From assembly GCA_027490305.1 (NCBI GenBank), contig JAIXYI010000053.1, positions 1-32,728 of the forward strand: a stretch of 32,728 nt of DNA. Reading direction: 5' to 3'. Source of the DNA: Flavobacteriaceae bacterium (GTDB taxonomy: Bacteria > Bacteroidota > Bacteroidia > Flavobacteriales > Flavobacteriaceae). Position numbers and translations under genes: made by a program. This document shows, in pieces, positions 9,611-19,430 of this stretch (the first letter of the stretch is position 1; the number at the start of each line of letters is the position of its first letter). Below the pieces are notes generated by a model. It ran no database searches. It worked only from the letters and a program-made list of their open reading frames with translations, and was not told the DNA's origin.

Positions 9611-12600
9611 TCAGTTCCGCTTTGTTTCCTTCTTTTTACGGCTCTCTTCCGGCGTATTGAAGTGCATGCCTTCGGGCACTTTTGGCTCCTCTTCCTCTTC
9701 TTGTTTTTTGGCTGGCGCTTTCTCGACGGTTTTGGTACCGAAAATGCGCTTGACCAATTCCTGGAAGGTATCGAAATCGACCTGATAGGTCACACCGACG
9801 CCTTGTGTGTAGCCGATTCCTTCCCCTAAATAATTAATATCGTTCTCGCGGTTGAAAAAGCGTAGGTTCATGGTACCGTCTTCATTTACCCGATACTGCA
9901 CTTCCACATCACCTACAACCGCCGACTGGTTAAGTCCACCCACCGGCACACCTACCTTACCATTCACCGTAATCCGATCGTTTATCTGCGACGATACCGT
10001 AAAGCCCACCGCACCATTCGACTCGTAACCGGGTGTACGCTCAGCCGTCTCTAAGAAAGGATTCACGCGGAACTTGTCGTCTTTGCTCTGGAAGATGTCG
10101 CCGAACAGCCCGGTACCGGTTTCGACCACATTGTTGACGATCGCGCTTTGGTTGACGCCGTCACTGCTCATGAAGCCACCCGTACTCAACAGTGTCAGGG
10201 CCTGCGTCTGGCGGATGTCTTTATCACTCAGTTTGCTTTCGATCTCGCTGCGAAGCACCGAATTCATGTTCGGGAAGTTGATGCTGAAATCGGGTTCCGG
10301 ACTCGCCAAATTTCCGGTGATGATGATCCCCACCAATACGTCTACCTTCCGGTTTACCGACGGATTCTCCAATAATATAGAAGGGTTGGCGGATGTTTTG
10401 TACGTCGCTTCCAGGTTGAGGCGCGCCCGCATCGGATCGCCTTCCCACGTAATCGAGCTGTATTTCTTTACGGTAAACCGCTTGTCGAAAAGACCTTTGT
10501 ATTTGAAGTTGTATTCGCCTTCATACACCTGGTAGTCACCATACATATTAAACTTGCCGAGTGTATTGATCTCGAGCAACAGGGTTCCGTTCCCCCTGCC
10601 CCGCATACCGTGACCGGTTTCGCGATCGAGGATGACTTCAATTTCGGCGTCGGGCGTAATATCGAGGTCGAACTGTAATTCGAGTCCGTCGTAGCGCCGC
10701 GTCGTGCCCAAACCGTTTTGCAGGTTGTATTTTTCTTTCGGACTGAGGAAATGGATAAACGAGCGACTGCCGACGTTTTCGGTGTTGCTGATCGGGATGC
10801 CGATATGCGTTCCTTTGGCCGACTTGGCCGCCATTTCTATAAACAATGAACTCGTCGGCCCGGTGATAGACGCCTTTCCGTCGATGAAAGCCGTTCCGAA
10901 GTAGGCCGCATCGTCATGATCTTCTGTGTCAAGCGCCAGGAAGCGGTCGCTCGTTACATTAAGGTCGAGCGCCCAGTCGGAAAAATTCTTGTGTCGGATG
11001 AAACCGTTTAGCTTACCTTCCGTTTTATACTTTGTGTCGGTAAGGGTATTGTTTCGGAAGGTGAAGCGACTATCGGCAATATCCACAATCGAATAATTCC
11101 GGATGGCATAGTCGGTATTCAGATAAGGGATTCGGAAACCTGCCTCTTCCAGGAAGAGTTTACCAAAAATGTCGGGTTCGCGGAACGGACCGGTGACCCG
11201 TGCGGTACCCGACACGTAGCCCCTTATATTGGAGAGGATGTCTTTGCCCAACGGACTGAACGCCGCTATGTTAAACTGGTCAAAGTTGACGTGAAGGTCC
11301 ATCGTGGTTTCACGGTTCTCGACATTAAAGGTGCCGTCGACAAGGAATGACTTGACGTTGTCGTTTTCGAGCGACGATTCTACTTTGAAGGTTTTGAAAC
11401 TATTGTCTCCTTCAATGGAAAGATCAAGATTCCCTAATCCGATATCGTTCACCGCCAGTCCGGAAACCGTCAGGTGCGACGTGGGTTGGTAAATGGCCTT
11501 CTCTTGCTTGAACCGTACGTCTCCGTCGAGTCGCCCGGCAATGCGAAGGCTGTCAATCGAGGGAAGGATGCGGGCCAGATCGACTTTCTCAAAATCAAGA
11601 TCGAGGTCTTTGTAGGTCGAGTCGCGCATGGCGCCGTGCAGGGAAACGCGCTGGTCTTCGTGCGACATGGCGATGTTGTCGAAATCGAACCGCTGGAGTT
11701 TCTTGTCGAAGATCACCCGGTTATTGGGACCATCCAACTCGTTAAGGAACCAGGTGAAATCACCGAAACGCAGTTCTGACTTCTGGATGCCGACGACATT
11801 GTTGTTGTTTTTGTCGATGGTATGGTACAGATTCAGCGTGAAGGCGTCGGTCGCTTTAGGGCCGCCTTTGAATTCAGAGCGCACATACATCGTATCTTTT
11901 TTCGTGACGTTGATGGCGCTGAAATCGGAAAACTTATAGTATTTGGTTCGGATGGTATCCGTTTCGATATAGGCGTTGAACAGCGGGTTCTTATTATCGA
12001 CCGTCAGCGAGATACGCTCAAACGAATTGTCATAGGCTTTGATCTCAGGCGACGAAAAGTTCAACCGGAATTCATTCGTATCGGAGTCGATGTTACCTTT
12101 CACGAAGGTATTGGTCGACACTTCGATGCCGGGAAGGAACACTTCGACAATCTTATTATAAATACTGAAATCAAAGCGAAGGAATTGCCCCTTGCTGACT
12201 TTATTCGGTTTGTAGTTGGTATAAAGGCTTCCGATGGAATTCTCGAGCATCTTCCGAAGCTCCCCAAACCGGAAGCGTCCCGTCACTTTTCCTTCAATAA
12301 TGTCGGGTGAGACGATGGTCAACGTTCGCACACCCGCGGGGTCAAACTCCGACGTCAGCCGCAGGTCCTCAAATAAATACGTGTCTTTTTGGTTCTGGTA
12401 CGACGTATCGGTCATCCCAATCGTACCGCGCATATTATCAATCGTGCTTCCCACCACATCGGCGCGTATTTCTCCTTTGAAGACGGCAATCGGATCGCTA
12501 CTAAAGTGAAGCTTATTGAGATTGGCGAAGTCAATATTCGCGTGGAGGTCGTAGCGATTTTGTTTCTTCGACATATCCACCAATCCGTCGAAATCCATGA

Positions 12601-14107
12601 AAAGATTCGGATCGTTGATTACGAGTTTCCCTTTGAACATCGGGCTTCGCAAATCGCCGTCCACCACAATATTGGAATAATTGTAGCGGTTGTAATAAAA
12701 CCGGTCGATGGAACCTTTCACGCTTGAACGAAGACTTGACTGTGTAAAGCCGCTTCCGTCTACGGCCAGTGCGAGTGAAACAGGGCCCAATTCCTTTCGG
12801 GAAAGGAAACGACCGAGGTTAAAGTTCTCCAACTTGACATTCCCTTTATAGGATGCCTTCTTGCGATTCGCCATATTGGCCATGACAAAATCCGTTTTGA
12901 CGTTGCCAATGGCCGATGTCATGAAAACGTCAGTCTTGAGCGTCCGGGCGGTGACTTCGACGGAACCTTTCAGGTTGGCTTGTCCGAGTGTTTTGAGGTT
13001 TTCAGGCAGCGAATTGCCCAGCATCCGCGGCAAAATCGAGACCAAGTGCCCATAATTCGTACTCATTTGTCCCAGTTGGGCATCCATCCGGAACGGCATT
13101 CCTTCCTTACCCCATAGATTCCGGAAGTGCAGGTCGCCCCGTATCTGCGTCGCCGTACCTTCGGTGATTGTCGCGCGGCGCAGGAAGAGGTTGTTGAGCG
13201 TGCCGCTTACATCTGAATCGACGCGGAAGGTGTGTCCGGTTGCGATCTCATTGTAAAAACACTTCACATCGTTGCTGCCAATTTGCGTCGAGTCTAACCG
13301 CACCTTGAAAAGCACTTTGTTGTTGAAGTCCATGAAGTCCTTACGGTCATAATACATCCGTACGAAACCATAGACCTTCGAGTGACGCGTTTCCACCGAC
13401 AAATCCTCCATCAGGATGTTCTTTTTGGTGTAGGTAAACCGTGAACTTAGATTTTTCACGCGTACTCCCCGATAATCGGTAAAGGCGAGTTTGTTGATCT
13501 TGGCGGTAATATCGGGCCCGAGGATGCGGAAATTGTTGAGTGACGCCGACAGGTCAGAGAAATACACATCCTTCGGACTCTGGCGGTTGTCGTTGAACAG
13601 CATGAAACGGCTGTTGGTGAAATAGGCATTTTTCGCTTCAAGCAGAAATTTATGGGTGGACGCTTTTTGCGGTTCCGTCTCAAAACGGGCGATGAACACG
13701 TCGAGATTGGTGTCGGCTTCCCCTTTGTAATTCCGCAGGTTAAAGACCATGCCGTCGATTGTGACATCGCCGAACATCAGGTCGCCGTTATACAATTTAC
13801 GAAAACTGAGGATATCCGTCTGGATGCGTTTGGCATAGATAAGCGTATCGCGGTGATGGTCGCGTATCATCACGTCGCGAAACTTGACACCTCCGAATAG
13901 TGTGAGTGCCACGCTGTTGATCTTGATATCGGTGTGGTAATCGGCATTGATACGGTCTGTGGCGTAGGCCGCGAGCCGCGTTTGCACCGACGGGATCGAC
14001 AGCACAATGGCCATCGTCAACAGTAACAGGATGAGTGTCAGCAGCGTGCGGAACACGACTTTTCTTGCCTTACGCAGGCGCAATCTGGTTTTGCTGACTT
14101 TTTCCAA
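9611..14107 (-). CDS. tamB: TamB-family translocation/assembly module protein (DUF490)
   Basis: Very large inner-membrane-anchored periplasmic protein of 1498 residues. TamB/AsmA-like proteins form a long beta-taco groove spanning the periplasm and are linked to phospholipid transport and outer-membrane protein assembly. A single transmembrane helix is visible at about residues 18-40, followed by an AsmA-like start (AYATDRINADYHTDIKINSV). The rest is beta-rich with repeated D-x-N/D-L strands, and the DUF490 domain occupies roughly the last 400 residues (for example GRGNGTLLLEI and the TQALTLLSTGGF stretch). It ends in a strongly charged tail with a run of five glutamates. Start codon appears to be TTG 14107; no ATG lies just upstream. 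Divergent from tsaD with 115 bp between them. Length is typical of Bacteroidota homologues. Confidence 0.92.
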   Translation of the reverse strand: MEKVSKTRLRLRKARKVVFRTLLTLILLLLTMAIVLSIPSVQTRLAAYATDRINADYHTDIKINSVALTLFGGVKFRDVMIRDHHRDTLIYAKRIQTDILSFRKLYNGDLMFGDVTIDGMVFNLRNYKGEADTNLDVFIARFETEPQKASTHKFLLEAKNAYFTNSRFMLFNDNRQSPKDVYFSDLSASLNNFRILGPDITAKINKLAFTDYRGVRVKNLSSRFTYTKKNILMEDLSVETRHSKVYGFVRMYYDRKDFMDFNNKVLFKVRLDSTQIGSNDVKCFYNEIATGHTFRVDSDVSGTLNNLFLRRATITEGTATQIRGDLHFRNLWGKEGMPFRMDAQLGQMSTNYGHLVSILPRMLGNSLPENLKTLGQANLKGSVEVTARTLKTDVFMTSAIGNVKTDFVMANMANRKKASYKGNVKLENFNLGRFLSRKELGPVSLALAVDGSGFTQSSLRSSVKGSIDRFYYNRYNYSNIVVDGDLRSPMFKGKLVINDPNLFMDFDGLVDMSKKQNRYDLHANIDFANLNKLHFSSDPIAVFKGEIRADVVGSTIDNMRGTIGMTDTSYQNQKDTYLFEDLRLTSEFDPAGVRTLTIVSPDIIEGKVTGRFRFGELRKMLENSIGSLYTNYKPNKVSKGQFLRFDFSIYNKIVEVFLPGIEVSTNTFVKGNIDSDTNEFRLNFSSPEIKAYDNSFERISLTVDNKNPLFNAYIETDTIRTKYYKFSDFSAINVTKKDTMYVRSEFKGGPKATDAFTLNLYHTIDKNNNNVVGIQKSELRFGDFTWFLNELDGPNNRVIFDKKLQRFDFDNIAMSHEDQRVSLHGAMRDSTYKDLDLDFEKVDLARILPSIDSLRIAGRLDGDVRFKQEKAIYQPTSHLTVSGLAVNDIGLGNLDLSIEGDNSFKTFKVESSLENDNVKSFLVDGTFNVENRETTMDLHVNFDQFNIAAFSPLGKDILSNIRGYVSGTARVTGPFREPDIFGKLFLEEAGFRIPYLNTDYAIRNYSIVDIADSRFTFRNNTLTDTKYKTEGKLNGFIRHKNFSDWALDLNVTSDRFLALDTEDHDDAAYFGTAFIDGKASITGPTSSLFIEMAAKSAKGTHIGIPISNTENVGSRSFIHFLSPKEKYNLQNGLGTTRRYDGLELQFDLDITPDAEIEVILDRETGHGMRGRGNGTLLLEINTLGKFNMYGDYQVYEGEYNFKYKGLFDKRFTVKKYSSITWEGDPMRARLNLEATYKTSANPSILLENPSVNRKVDVLVGIIITGNLASPEPDFSINFPNMNSVLRSEIESKLSDKDIRQTQALTLLSTGGFMSSDGVNQSAIVNNVVETGTGLFGDIFQSKDDKFRVNPFLETAERTPGYESNGAVGFTVSSQINDRITVNGKVGVPVGGLNQSAVVGDVEVQYRVNEDGTMNLRFFNRENDINYLGEGIGYTQGVGVTYQVDFDTFQELVKRIFGTKTVEKAPAKKQEEEEEPKVPEGMHFNTPEESRKKKETKRN

Positions 14108-14222
14108 CGATCTTGAGCTATCGCGTAACGTGTTCCTTACAAAAGCGGTATCTTCGCAACGTGGTAAAAATAGCTATTTTTATCGCGTTTTATTTAAAAA
14201 ATACCTAAAATTCCCTCGTTCC

Positions 14223-15245
14223 ATGGCCGCCCAGACGCACTATTTACTCGCCATCGAAAGTTCTTGCGACGATACCGCAGCCGCTGTCCTCGAAAATGAC
14301 CGCGTGTTGTCGAACGTCATCGCCGGACAAGCCGTGCACGAGCAATACGGCGGCGTGGTGCCCGAACTGGCTTCTCGCGCGCATCAGCAAAACATTGTGC
14401 CGGTGGTCGATACGGCCTTGAAACGGGCCGGAATCACCGCTGAACAACTATCGGCGGTCGCCTTTACGAAAGGTCCGGGTTTGCTTGGATCGTTGCTGGT
14501 GGGTACATCATTCGCGAAATCACTGGCACTGGCACGCGGCATTCCGCTGCTTGCGGTCAACCACATGCACGCCCACATTTTGGCACATTTTATTGATGAG
14601 GAAGGATATGACAAACCGCAATTCCCATTTTTGGCATTGACCATTTCGGGCGGACATACGCAGATTGTGCGGGTGGATGGTTTCTTCGACCTCACCATCA
14701 TTGGCGAAACCACCGACGATGCCGTGGGAGAAGCATTTGACAAAACAGCCCGCGTGCTGGGACTTCCCTATCCGGGTGGCCCGCTGGTTGACCGACATGC
14801 GAAAAACGGCAACCCGAAAGCGTTTGCGTTTACGAAGCCAAAGGTGCCCGGACTCGACTTTAGTTTCTCCGGACTCAAGACGCAGATCCTGTATTTCGTG
14901 CAGAAGAACGTGGAGAAAGATCCGGAGTTCCTGCAACGGAACATCGACGATGTGTGTGCGTCCGTTCAATATACCATCGTAGAAGTATTGATGGAAAAAC
15001 TGAAGATGGCCGTCGAACAAACCGGCATTCGACAGGTGGCGATTGGGGGCGGTGTTTCGGCCAATTCCGGTATACGCGACGCGATCCGTCAGGCAGAAGT
15101 CGATTTGGGTTGGAAAACCTTCATTCCCAAGTTTGAATATACCACCGACAACGCGGCCATGATTGGCATCGTGGGCTACCATAAATTCCTGTCAGGCCAA
15201 TTTGAAACCGCCGATACCGTGTCATCGGCCCGCATTGCTTTTTGA
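14223..15245 (+). CDS. tsaD: tRNA N6-adenosine threonylcarbamoyltransferase TsaD
   Basis: Transfers the threonylcarbamoyl group to A37 of ANN-decoding tRNAs, forming t6A together with TsaB and TsaE, which are not in this window. The protein has 340 residues, as expected. Motifs seen: LAIESSCDDTAAAVL at the N-terminus, TKGPGLLGSLLVG, the metal-binding HMHAH in VNHMHAHILAHF, and GGVSANSGIRDAI near the end. The frame is open back to 14007, overlapping tamB on the other strand, but ATG 14223 gives the family N-terminus. It heads a tight plus-strand gene chain; rsmE starts after one base. Confidence 0.97.
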   Translation: MAAQTHYLLAIESSCDDTAAAVLENDRVLSNVIAGQAVHEQYGGVVPELASRAHQQNIVPVVDTALKRAGITAEQLSAVAFTKGPGLLGSLLVGTSFAKSLALARGIPLLAVNHMHAHILAHFIDEEGYDKPQFPFLALTISGGHTQIVRVDGFFDLTIIGETTDDAVGEAFDKTARVLGLPYPGGPLVDRHAKNGNPKAFAFTKPKVPGLDFSFSGLKTQILYFVQKNVEKDPEFLQRNIDDVCASVQYTIVEVLMEKLKMAVEQTGIRQVAIGGGVSANSGIRDAIRQAEVDLGWKTFIPKFEYTTDNAAMIGIVGYHKFLSGQFETADTVSSARIAF

Positions 15246-15246
15246 T

Positions 15247-15951
15247 ATGCAACTGTTCTACGATCCGGCGCTGCAACCGTCTACCGAAGTGTTTTCCTTT
15301 GAGAAGGAAGAGAGCCGTCATATAGCTAAAGTATTACGGAAGAAAGAAGGCGATATCTTATTTGTTACGAATGGTTTAGGCGATGTATTCACCACGGAAA
15401 TTATCGAATGTCGGGAAACGAAATGCACGGCCCGCATCGTATCGGTAACGACGGAAACGCCGCGACGTCCGCGACTGCACCTGGCTGTGGCCCCGACCAA
15501 AATGAACGAACGCTACGAATGGTTTTTGGAGAAAGCGACAGAAATCGGTATCGAGGCCATCACTCCTATCATTTGTGACCATTCTGAGCGCACGGTGGTA
15601 AAGTCGGAACGGTTGGAGAAAATCGTAGTGGCCGCGATGAAACAGTCGAACCAGGCCTATCTGCCCAAACTGCATCCGGCCATGCCGTTCAGCCAATTTA
15701 TCGGCCAGGCCAAAGACGGTGCGCGCTTTATTGCACACTGTGAGGACGACGAGAAACATCCCTTAAAAAACGCCCTGAAACAGGGGGAAAATGCGGTCAT
15801 TCTGATCGGACCCGAAGGCGATTTTTCCCCTAAAGAAATACAACTGGCGCTGGCAAACGGATATCTTCCCGTATCTTTGGGCAACACCCGCCTGCGCACC
15901 GAAACGGCTGCACTGGTTGCGTGTCACACTTTTACGGTTTTGAACGAATGA
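15247..15951 (+). CDS. rsmE: 16S rRNA (uracil1498-N3)-methyltransferase RsmE
   Basis: SPOUT-class methyltransferase that modifies U1498 of 16S rRNA using S-adenosylmethionine. The 234-residue protein begins MQLFYDPAL, with the PUA-like N-terminal part containing ESRHIAKVLRKKEGD. The middle has the conserved KMNERYEWFLEKATEIG. The SAM-binding knot is at the C-terminus: LIGPEGDFSPKE and LGNTRLRTETAALVA. ATG 15247 was chosen because it follows the tsaD stop by one base and gives the family N-terminus. Its TGA overlaps the next gene's ATG, suggesting translational coupling. Confidence 0.96.
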   Translation: MQLFYDPALQPSTEVFSFEKEESRHIAKVLRKKEGDILFVTNGLGDVFTTEIIECRETKCTARIVSVTTETPRRPRLHLAVAPTKMNERYEWFLEKATEIGIEAITPIICDHSERTVVKSERLEKIVVAAMKQSNQAYLPKLHPAMPFSQFIGQAKDGARFIAHCEDDEKHPLKNALKQGENAVILIGPEGDFSPKEIQLALANGYLPVSLGNTRLRTETAALVACHTFTVLNE

Positions 15952-16592
15952 AAAAAAGGCTTTTTGTTGCGCTTTTCCTTCTTGTAGCCGGCCTCTCGTC
16001 GGCACAGGAAGTCGCACTGCTCAAATACAGCGGCGGCGGTGATTGGTACGCCAATCCTACGTCGCTTCCCAACCTGGTGAAGTTCTGCAACCAGTCGATT
16101 GGCACGCGGCTGAAGGCGAAACCCGCTACGGTCGAATTGTCAAGTCCGGATTTGCTGTCGTATCCTTTTGTGCATGCAACCGGGCACGGAAACATTGTGT
16201 TTTCAGACGCGGAGGCCCAAAATCTGAAGGCTTTTCTCCTCGGCGGAGGCTTCATTCATTTTGACGACAATTACGGTATGGACCAATACATCCGTAAAGA
16301 ATTCAAAAAAGTGTTCCCTGACCGCGAATTGGTGGAACTTCCGGCCAATCACCCTATCTTCCAGAAGCCTTTTTCCTTTCCAAACGGACTCCCAAAAATC
16401 CACGAGCACGACGGCAAACGCCCACAGGCTTTTGGGATCATCATCGACGGACGGCTGGCGTTGTTGTATACCTATGAATGCGATCTCGGCGACGGTTGGG
16501 AAGATCCGGAAGTGCACAACGACCCGCGCGAGGTTCGGGAGAAAGCGCTGAAAATGGGAGCCAATATCATCAACTACGCTTTTACGAACTGA
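15948..16592 (+). CDS. Secreted DUF4159 domain protein
   Basis: Exported protein of 214 residues with a clear signal peptide (MKKRLFVALFLLVAGLSSAQ). The body matches the DUF4159 pattern: LLKYSGGGDWYANPTSLPNL, a conserved FVHATGHGNI, and GGGFIHFDDNYG, a fold resembling glutamine-amidotransferase or ThuA-like domains. No catalytic role is established and I do not assign one. Start ATG 15948 overlaps the rsmE stop as ATGA. The stop TGA shares one base with the ATG of the next gene. Its constant company with rRNA and tRNA modification genes is positional only, since the product is exported. Confidence 0.85.
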   Translation: MKKRLFVALFLLVAGLSSAQEVALLKYSGGGDWYANPTSLPNLVKFCNQSIGTRLKAKPATVELSSPDLLSYPFVHATGHGNIVFSDAEAQNLKAFLLGGGFIHFDDNYGMDQYIRKEFKKVFPDRELVELPANHPIFQKPFSFPNGLPKIHEHDGKRPQAFGIIIDGRLALLYTYECDLGDGWEDPEVHNDPREVREKALKMGANIINYAFTN

Positions 16593-17686
16593 TGGCACCA
16601 GAGGCTAGAAATATCGCAAAGGGCATCGTCATGGCAGTCGGCATATTGGCTGCGGTGACCCTCCTACTCTATTTGCTTTGGGAATTGCAGACCGTGATAC
16701 TGTATCTGTTTGTCGCCCTATTGCTGTCGCTGATCGGAAAACCGATGGCCCGCTTCTTCCGCACGAAACTGAAGTTGCCGAATACGGGTGCGACCATCGC
16801 GACGCTCTCTATTTTCCTGCTGTTCGTGGCGTTGTTTGTTTATATGTTTATTCCGCTGATCTCATCGCAAGGCAAAAACCTGTCGGCGTTGAATCCGTCG
16901 GAACTGCAACAACGTGCCACGCTCCTATGGACGCAACTCAGCACATTTCTTGAGAGTTATGGTATCGACAGTTCAAAGTTAGCGACTCAAAGCGGCGTTG
17001 CCTCTAAACTCAATCTCGATTTCGTGCCCGACTTCCTGAATCATGTGCTTGGTGCCGTCAGCGGTTTCAGCGTAGGTCTGGCCTCGGTCATGTTTATTAC
17101 CTTCTTCTTCATCAAAGACCGCGTGTTATTCGTAAAGGCAGCGAAAGCCTTAATTCCGGAATCGCATGAAGAGCAAATTCTGAATTCGGTTGAGAAGATT
17201 AACGATATGTTGAGTCGGTATTTCCTCGGATTGCTGCTGCAACTGCTGATTATTTTTGTGATGTATTTGATCGTACTCCTCATTTTCGGCATTGAAAACC
17301 CCGTCATCATCGCGTTTATCTGTGGAGTTTTGAACATTATCCCCTATATAGGTCCTGTTATTGCATCGATACTGGCCGCGTTGCTCACGATGCTGAGTCA
17401 CATCAGCAATGACTTCCGCTCAGAGACGCTTCCCATCACGATTTATGTGCTGATTGCCTTTTCCGTCGTACAGTTCATCGACAACAACATCAGCCAGCCG
17501 TTTATATTTTCGAAATCGACAAATGCGCATCCGTTAGAGATTTTCCTTGTGATTCTCGCCGCCGGCTTCCTGTTCGGCATCCTGGGCATGGTAGTGGCCG
17601 TTCCGCTTTATACCGCGGCGAAAGTCGTGGCGAAAGAGTTTTTTCCGGATAACGAACTCGTACAACTTCTCACCCGACGGCTATGA
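16592..17686 (+). CDS. AI-2E family transporter (PerM/YhhT-like membrane protein)
   Basis: Inner-membrane protein of 364 residues. Hydrophobic segments are obvious at about residues 11-45 (two closely spaced), 65-90, 155-180, 215-275 (several) and 310-345, the usual AI-2E family pattern with a soluble stretch of about 60 residues after the third segment. Signature phrases include INDMLSRYFLGLLLQ, IPYIGPVIASI and the C-terminal GILGMVVAVPLYTAAKV. Members have been linked to autoinducer-2 export or Na+/H+ transport, but the substrate cannot be read from sequence. The ATG overlaps the previous stop (TGATG), and its own stop overlaps the next start (ATGA). Confidence 0.9.
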   Translation: MAPEARNIAKGIVMAVGILAAVTLLLYLLWELQTVILYLFVALLLSLIGKPMARFFRTKLKLPNTGATIATLSIFLLFVALFVYMFIPLISSQGKNLSALNPSELQQRATLLWTQLSTFLESYGIDSSKLATQSGVASKLNLDFVPDFLNHVLGAVSGFSVGLASVMFITFFFIKDRVLFVKAAKALIPESHEEQILNSVEKINDMLSRYFLGLLLQLLIIFVMYLIVLLIFGIENPVIIAFICGVLNIIPYIGPVIASILAALLTMLSHISNDFRSETLPITIYVLIAFSVVQFIDNNISQPFIFSKSTNAHPLEIFLVILAAGFLFGILGMVVAVPLYTAAKVVAKEFFPDNELVQLLTRRL

Positions 17687-18864
17687 CCGATTTCGGTGCG
17701 TTACTTCGCCCGGACGTGCAGGCGTACATCCGCCTTTACACGGGTACGGATCCCACTGCGCTGGCGCTGAAACCCAATCCGTTTCCCGACGTCGACTATC
17801 CATTGTTGGTACAGCAAGTGGCAGCCCGGGCCAAAGCCAAAGACAAACTGCCGACCTGGTTCAACGCAGCGGAAATTGTATATCCGTCGCGCGTTTCGGT
17901 CGAGCAAACGTCATCTGAAGCCACTGCACACTACAAGGCATCACTGGTAAGCGGACAAAGATTGGCAGATCTGACGGGCGGTTTTGGTGTCGATTCCTAT
18001 TTCTTTTCGCAACGGGTCGACACGGTCGTCCATGTAGAGAAAGACGCCCAACTGTCGGCCCTGTCAGCCCACAACTTCCGACAATTGGGACGTACCGTTC
18101 AATGCGTCAATCGCGACAGTACCGAGTGGCTGGCGGAAGCAGGGACTTTCGATTGGCTCTACATCGATCCGTCAAGGCGACATGACCTAAAAGGGAAAGT
18201 ATTCCTTTTGAAGGATTGCCTGCCGGATGTGCCCGCCCTACTCGATTTTTACTTTGAGCATACCGATCGTATCCTTATCAAAACGGCGCCGTTGCTCGAT
18301 ATTTCGGCCGGACTTTCCGAACTGCATTCCGTTACCGATATCCATGTCGTCGCCGTGGGGAATGAAGTGAAGGAACTGCTTTGGGTACTGCAAAAAAATG
18401 CGTTGGGAGCGCCACGGATACACGCCGTTACACTGGGCAATCTACCACAATCGTTTACCTTCCCCTACGGCGAGACGGTTGACATCGCGTATGGGGAGCC
18501 ACCGACGTATTTATATGAGCCTCATGCGGCTGTGCTGAAATCAGGTGGATACGACCATTTAGCCGCCGACCTCGGCCTGGCGAAACTCGCGCCGCATTCG
18601 CATCTGTATACGTCGGATACGCACGTGCCTTTTCCAGGTCGGACGTTTGTAACACGCGCTATCGTGCCCTATTCCAAATCGGAAATGGCGACGTTGAAAG
18701 GACGGAAAGCCAATGTGACGGTGCGAAACTTTCCGGAAACCGTCGACGTGTTGCGAAAAAAATGGAAGATCGCCGACGGAGGTGCCGACTATTGGTTTTT
18801 TACGACGGATAAGGCAAACCGGAAAATTGTGTTACTTTGTGCCAAAATCGAGACGCCTCTATGA
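17683..18864 (+). CDS. Class I SAM-dependent methyltransferase with THUMP-like domain
   Basis: Cytosolic protein of 393 residues. The N-terminal part (about 1-85) is helical and resembles the region preceding the methyltransferase in PG_1098-type proteins. The Rossmann methyltransferase core shows motif I LADLTGGFGVDSYFFS (about residues 92-107), an acidic VEKD, and motif IV YIDPSRR, the D-P-x-R form seen in nucleic-acid base methyltransferases. The C-terminal 130 residues fit the THUMP-like domain. Family membership and neighbours suggest RNA methylation, but the target is unknown. ATG 17683 overlaps the previous stop as ATGA; its TGA in turn overlaps the ATG of the next gene. Confidence 0.85.
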   Translation: MTDFGALLRPDVQAYIRLYTGTDPTALALKPNPFPDVDYPLLVQQVAARAKAKDKLPTWFNAAEIVYPSRVSVEQTSSEATAHYKASLVSGQRLADLTGGFGVDSYFFSQRVDTVVHVEKDAQLSALSAHNFRQLGRTVQCVNRDSTEWLAEAGTFDWLYIDPSRRHDLKGKVFLLKDCLPDVPALLDFYFEHTDRILIKTAPLLDISAGLSELHSVTDIHVVAVGNEVKELLWVLQKNALGAPRIHAVTLGNLPQSFTFPYGETVDIAYGEPPTYLYEPHAAVLKSGGYDHLAADLGLAKLAPHSHLYTSDTHVPFPGRTFVTRAIVPYSKSEMATLKGRKANVTVRNFPETVDVLRKKWKIADGGADYWFFTTDKANRKIVLLCAKIETPL

Positions 18865-19430
18865 AACGTATACTTGCCGCTTTTTTATTCCTGCTTCCCA
18901 TCGCCGTATTCGCCCAGAATGATTGTACGTATACACAGAACGCGACCGACAGCCTCGGAACGTATAAGTCGTTGAAAGAGTATGTTATGCATGAACGCAA
19001 CTTCGGTTCGTCATCCGCTTACCTCTTCTTTTCGCTCGCGCAGGACAATGGGACGCCGGTGGTTAACGTGCAATACATCCAGAAAAGCAGTGACTTCATG
19101 AAGGCGGCCTGCTTTGATAAAAGCTCGAAGATTTATCTGCAACTCGACAATGGCAAGATTGTCACCCTGCTTCACGCCGGCCCCGAGGCGTGCGGCACCA
19201 TGATTCCGCTGCCGGAAGAAGGAAAGAACACGCGGGTGTTGACGGGAAGTTTTGTATTCCTGAAAGGAAATTTTGAAGACCTTGAGGCCTCACCGCTCAA
19301 TATCGTGCGGATCAAGTTTACGACCGAAACGCTTGACTTCCCGATGAAAAAAGTGCTAGTGTCGGAATTGACGAAAGAAGCCTACGGCCCTTCCTCTTAT
19401 TTTATCGACTACCTGAAGTGCGTGAAGTGA
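18861..19430 (+). CDS. Secreted protein of unknown function
   Basis: The product has 189 residues, with a signal peptide MKRILAAFLFLLPIAVFAQ and a mature part of about 170 residues. I do not recognise a named domain. The mature protein has four cysteines (in DCTY, AACF, EACG and near the C-terminus LKCVK), which could form two disulfides, and a beta-rich composition. Start ATG 18861 overlaps the methyltransferase stop by four bases, making this the last gene of the tsaD chain. Its stop abuts the stop of the convergent dipeptidase gene with no bases between, and I see no hairpin there. Confidence 0.75.
   Translation: MKRILAAFLFLLPIAVFAQNDCTYTQNATDSLGTYKSLKEYVMHERNFGSSSAYLFFSLAQDNGTPVVNVQYIQKSSDFMKAACFDKSSKIYLQLDNGKIVTLLHAGPEACGTMIPLPEEGKNTRVLTGSFVFLKGNFEDLEASPLNIVRIKFTTETLDFPMKKVLVSELTKEAYGPSSYFIDYLKCVK

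Noticed and set aside
14520..15182. Antisense frame of 220 codons opposite tsaD
   Set aside because: Shadow frame; tsaD motifs run continuously across it on the plus strand.
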